A DNA stretch of 35,478 nucleotides from Gamarada debralockiae (taxonomy: Eukaryota; Ascomycota; Leotiomycetes; Helotiales; Hyphodiscaceae), in the NCBI GenBank assembly GCA_002803225.1, contig NXFV01000819.1, positions 1 to 35,478 of the forward strand, in the 5' to 3' direction. Under the pieces are notes generated by a model. That model did not search any database. It worked only from the letters and a program-made list of their open reading frames with translations, and was not told the origin of the DNA. The stretch's first letter is position 1. Each line of letters opens with the position of its first letter. Positions 30,881 to 35,478 of the stretch are shown here, piece by piece. Made by a program: the position numbers and the translations under genes.

Positions 30881-33800
30881 CTTAAGTTAAGATCCTAGGG
30901 ATAACCTATACTAATATTATCTTTATATATATTATATTAAAGTGATTAAGATTATAATTATAGTAGTGATCTTAGCTAACATACTACTTTATAGCGCTTA
31001 TATAGCTAGAGACCTCTTAATGCCTTTAGTAGCTCCCTTAACTACTCTTATAATTATACTAGTAACTCTCCTTTTAACTTAAGAGCTTAAGGCTAAGATC
31101 TAAATAGTATATAATAAGACACTAGAGTATTACTATATATACTAGCTGTCTAATATAGCTAAGAACTATATCTTAAAGCAAAAAGAGTAAAGGACTTAAT
31201 ATACTATATAAGGCTTTCTTTTTAGTAGCAAGTACCTCTTAAGAGATTAAGTTAATAAAAGTAAGCTATTACTCTTTATTAAGGAGGAGATTATATTATA
31301 TACTTTATATAAGAGCTATTAGCTAAATAAGAAAAAGGAAAGGAAAAGAAAGGTAATAATAGTAATAGTAAAGGAACTACCTTATAAGTACTAAAAAAAA
31401 GTAATAAGAGTAGCTATAGCTATTAAAGTTAATACTTACTTAATTATTAAAGGTAAAGATAATAAGGATTACTTAAAGCTTATCTTAATATATAATATTA
31501 TATAAGGCTATATCTTAGCTATTAAAGAGCTTTAATTTTATTAAATCTCTTATAGCCTTTATAATATATTATAGCTAATATAAATAGCTATAAAAGTACT
31601 TAAGACTTTAATTTTATATAATAAGTATATTTACTACTATAATAAGTTTATAAATTATAATATCTTAATATTTTATAATAGCTATATTATCTTATAGATT
31701 TTAAACTTAAACTACTAAGTTTAAAGTAAAAGCTTAAATAAAAGTATAGTTAAGTAATTATTATATATATAGCTTAACTTTCTTTTTAGTAATTCTATAC
31801 TCTTATAATTAAGTAACTAGCTACTAATTAAGCTTATAAACTTCTTTTTAATACTACTATTAAAAGAAGAGCTATATAATAATAGCTAGTACCTTATAAC
31901 TATTATAGACTAGAAGAAAATAAACTAATATAGTAGACTTAAATATAAGGTAGCCTTATACTACTATAATTACTAGTCTTATATTATAAGTACTCTAGCG
32001 ACTTATTTATTCTAATACTAGTACTTATTAAAAGAGCTCTTCCTTTACTTTTATATAAGCTAAGATTAATATAATTTTTAATTAGTAATTATTAATAAGT
32101 AATTAATTACTAATAGTATTATATAAGGTATTTAATTATAATTATAATTAATTACTAATCGATTACTTATTAATAATTATCTTATATTTTATCTTTTATT
32201 ATTACTTTTATTTATTTTTTTTATTTTTTAGTTTTCTTATAATAATTTTTAATAATTTATTATTTAATATAACTTTTAAAATAAATTTAAGTACTTTTTT
32301 AAATTTAATTATTTAAAAATTATTTTAATTAACTAATATTAAAACTTAAATAACTTAAAAAAGTAAAGATAAAAACTATACTACTCTTATAATATAAATT
32401 TTATACTTTTATAAAGTATAAGAAAATAAAGATTAAAATAAATAATATTACCTTTATTATAAACTCTTTTAAATTACTTATTTTACTTATATAAGTATAA
32501 ATTTTAAAAGATATTTATAAAGTAAGTATAATATTATTATTAAAATTAAGCTTAATAAGCTTTAAACTAAAGTATTAACTTAATTATAATAATTATATTT
32601 TAAAGTAAAGTTATTTAATTAAATAAATAAAATTAATTATCTTATTTTTTAAAAATACTTTAATTTAAATATAATTAATAAAGCTTTTAGTATCTTTAAT
32701 TATTATATAAAACTTTACTTTTTAAGCTATTAAATAACTTAAACTTTATATTCTTTATTAAGTACTAAATTTAAAATTAAAGGACTTTATTATTATAATA
32801 TATTTTATAATTAAAAAAAAGGTTTTAAACTCTTAACTTTATTATTAAAATATTATATAATAAAAGCTTTAATTAATAATTTTAAGTATTTATCTTTTAG
32901 TTAATATTTAAATAATACTAAAAAAATAACTTTTTTTTAAAATTATTTTATAGTTTATTAATAAAAAAGATAGTTTTATTAAAGCTTTTCTTAGTTTTTA
33001 TAAAATTATAAATTACTTAAGAGAAGAATAATTTAAAGTTTTACTTTTTATTTTTAAGAATTATAATATTATATAAAAGCTTAAAGTAGTTATTAATAAT
33101 AATTTAAATATAAATAATACTCTTTATTAAAAAATTAAAGACTTTTTATTTAAAAAAAAAAAAATAAAGTATAATACTAAATATTAATAAATTTATTATA
33201 TAAAATATATTATTAACTTTATTATATAAGTCTTTTTTTTTTATAACTCTTTTAAATTTAAAAAACTTAAGTTATATAATAAAAATATATTTATAAAAGA
33301 ATTATAAGTACTTATAGTAAAAAATAAGAAAATAAAATTTTAACTTTTTAGTCCTTTTAATTAACTTTATAATATAATTATTTATAATAATAATTCTTTT
33401 TAATAAAAGATTAAGTTTAAAGTATTTATAAATAAAAGTATTTTTTTTAATAATTATATAAAATAAAATAGCTAATTTTTAATACTTTTTATTACTTTTA
33501 AAAAGTCTATAAAAATTATTATTAATATTTATATTAAAGTATATATTAATAATCTTAAAAAAAATTTTCTTATTTTAAAAGATTAAAAATAACTTTATAT
33601 AATTTATAAATTTTTTTAATTATTTTACTAAGTAATACTTAAAACTTAAGAGTATAATATAATAATTAATTAAATACTTTTTATAATAAATATTTTAATT
33701 AAGTAATTTAAAAAGAGTTTTATAAGTATTTCTTTTAATAAAAAAAAAAGAAAAATTAATTATTATATAATAAATAAAAAAAATATAAGTTTAATAAAAA

Positions 33801-35478
33801 CTTTATTTTTTAAATTAAAAAAAAATAAAAAGTCTTTAATAAGTATTATAGTAAAATAAATACTTTTCTTTTATATATTATTATTCTTATCTTTTACTTA
33901 AATAAGTATATAAAGTATATTTAAGTAAATTAACTTTAAAGATAAATTATACTTATAATATAAAAAATAAAAAAGTTTTAAGAGTAATATTAAAATAAAT
34001 ATATTATTAAATTTTTATTTAAGCTATTATATAATAAGTAATTAAAAAAGAAAAAAAAAACTTAATAAATTTAATTAAATTACTTAAAACTTTTAAAATT
34101 ATACTTAATTATTAAGTTAAAATAAATTTAAAGACTATTATATAAAAGTAATATATAATATTAAAAATAAAATATTTATATTTTAATAATAATATTAAAA
34201 TACTTAAATAAAGTACTAACTAAAGCTTTTTTATATAATAATTAATATTTTTTTAATTTTAGTTATAAGTAATAAAATAAAATATATTTTTTTAAATACT
34301 TATTATATAGTTATATAAAATAAAACTTTAATATTATTAAAGACTTTAAAATAAAAAGAATATTTAAAGTATTAAAAAAAGAGTAGTATTTTAAATAAAT
34401 TATTTTAAAAAAAATTAATTACTTTTAATATAAGATATTATTTAATAGTATATATAATAATTTTAATATACTTAAATATTAAAAATAAAAACTTTAATAT
34501 TATTATTAATAATAAAGTAAAAATCCTTTTATTTAAGATTAAAGAAAATACTAAAGAAAAGCTTAAAATACTTATAATAAGTATAAATATATTCTTAATT
34601 TTATTTTAAGCTTAGTATTAATATAGTTTTACTTATAATACTAAATAAAAATAAAACTTTATAAAAAGAACTATTAAAGTAAAAACTTAATTTTATTATA
34701 TTAAAAATAATAAGTTATAATTTTTTTAACTTAATATTAATAAAAAATAAATTTTTTAATATTAAAAATCTTTATATATTTAAGTTAATACTAATTATTT
34801 TAAATCTTTTATAATATAAAAAATATAATTAAAAACTTAAATACTTAATAAAGATAAAAAAGAAAAGTAAAATATTAAATTATAAATAAAATTAAGTACT
34901 TAAAAAAGAATAAAAAAAAATTACTTTTTTAAAAAAAATAAAATAAACTTAATAAAAGATAACTACTTTTTTATTAGTTTAATATAATTAAATTTTAACT
35001 TTATATTAAAAAAGCTTAAAAGTCTATTAAAAAAATTTAATAACTATTTTATAAATAATAATAATCTTTTATTAAATAAATTAAAAGTCTAAAAAAGAAT
35101 TAATTAATATAAAAGTTATAATTAATTTACTAAGACTTAAAAAGAAAAAAAAATAATAATAATAATAAGTAAAAATAAAAAAAAAAGATTTAAAGTTTAA
35201 TTTAAAAAGAAAAGTTAATTTAATTAATTTAATAAATTTAAAGAATTTAAAAAGTTTAAGAGTTTAAGAAAAGTTAATTAAAGAAAAAAAAAGTTTATTT
35301 ATATTAGTAAAAAAAAATAAAAAAAAAAAAAAATAAAGTTTTAATAAAATATAAATATATAAAAGACTAAGACTTATTATAAAAAAAATTATAATAAAAG
35401 TTTAAAAAAAGTAACTTTATAATTAAATATTATATTTTTTTAAAAAAAGTATATTTAAAAAAGTATTTAAAAAATATT
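30881..35478. repeat. RIP-saturated AT-rich block
   Basis: About 4.6 kb of extreme AT-rich DNA reaching the window end. Reading through it, I find essentially no CpA or TpG from about 31,150 onward and only isolated CpG (about 31,999 and 32,160). Remaining C is nearly always in CpT and remaining G in ApG. That is the end state of repeat-induced point mutation, which converts C to T mainly at CpA. No open frame of 60 codons survives. The original sequence was probably one or more transposons; identity cannot be read directly. Confidence 0.85.

Noticed and set aside
30881..35478. Possible mitochondrial or CRISPR-like origin of the AT-rich block
   Set aside because: There are no regularly spaced repeats and no mitochondrial gene. 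The loss of CpA/TpG points to RIP.
1..35478. NRPS, PKS or terpene synthase core enzyme
   Set aside because: I saw no adenylation, ketosynthase or terpene cyclase motifs in the translations, so the metabolite block is not of those types.

Overview
The window reads as nuclear DNA of a filamentous ascomycete (Pezizomycotina). The genes have short introns of about 45-155 nt with GT..AG borders and CTAAC/CTGAC-like branch sites. Zn2Cys6 regulators, a HET-domain relic, a SAT4/PTH11-like rhodopsin relic and UstYa/DUF3328 proteins are present, and the last 4.6 kb show the chemistry of repeat-induced point mutation (RIP). A helotialean or other leotiomycete host is possible, but I cannot prove it from this sequence.

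Layout: 1-0.88 kb, RIP-marked AT-rich DNA with a MITE-like inverted repeat. 0.88-2.1 kb, a broken HET gene. 3.46-11.7 kb, the most interesting block: an AflR-like Zn2Cys6 regulator (four exons, 398 aa), a UstYa-like oxidase, a 102-aa secreted repeat peptide that looks like a RiPP precursor, a second UstYa-like oxidase head-to-head with it, and a GPH/sucrose-type MFS carrier (five exons, 544 aa). 11.7-14.1 kb, gene-poor and partly AT-rich. 14.1-15.9 kb, a cytochrome P450 (544 aa). 15.9-17.0 kb, a broken rhodopsin-domain gene. 18.0-19.8 kb, a choline/amino-acid permease (523 aa). 20.5-22.0 kb, a nine-exon LaeA-like methyltransferase (359 aa). 22.0-23.6 kb, decayed DNA. 23.7-25.7 kb, a secreted FAD-linked oxidase (595 aa). 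25.7-27.2 kb, several small inverted-repeat elements. 27.3-28.7 kb, a second Zn2Cys6 regulator. 29.2-29.5 kb, a small LITAF-like protein. 29.88-30.44 kb, a 559-bp element with long terminal inverted repeats. 30.9-35.5 kb, extreme AT-rich DNA in which CpA and TpG have almost vanished.

The main hypothesis is a compact dikaritin-like RiPP cluster at 3.4-11.7 kb: regulator, two UstYa oxidases, precursor peptide and exporter, with no NRPS or PKS in the window. Three intergenic stretches (6.43-6.62, 8.03-8.17 and 9.18-9.64 kb) are packed with the palindrome TCCGGA or its CCGGA core. I count ten exact copies in 3.2 kb and five in the other 32 kb. They lie upstream of both oxidases, the precursor and the carrier, so the same sites suggest a shared regulon and a cluster boundary. 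The P450, methyltransferase and FAD oxidase could act as tailoring enzymes but lack these sites in the promoters I read. The precursor is atypical: its tandem repeats (EPNKIERSP / NKIERSP) contain no Tyr or Trp and no Lys-Arg Kex2 sites, and the only aromatic candidate core is the single segment between the KR and RR sites.
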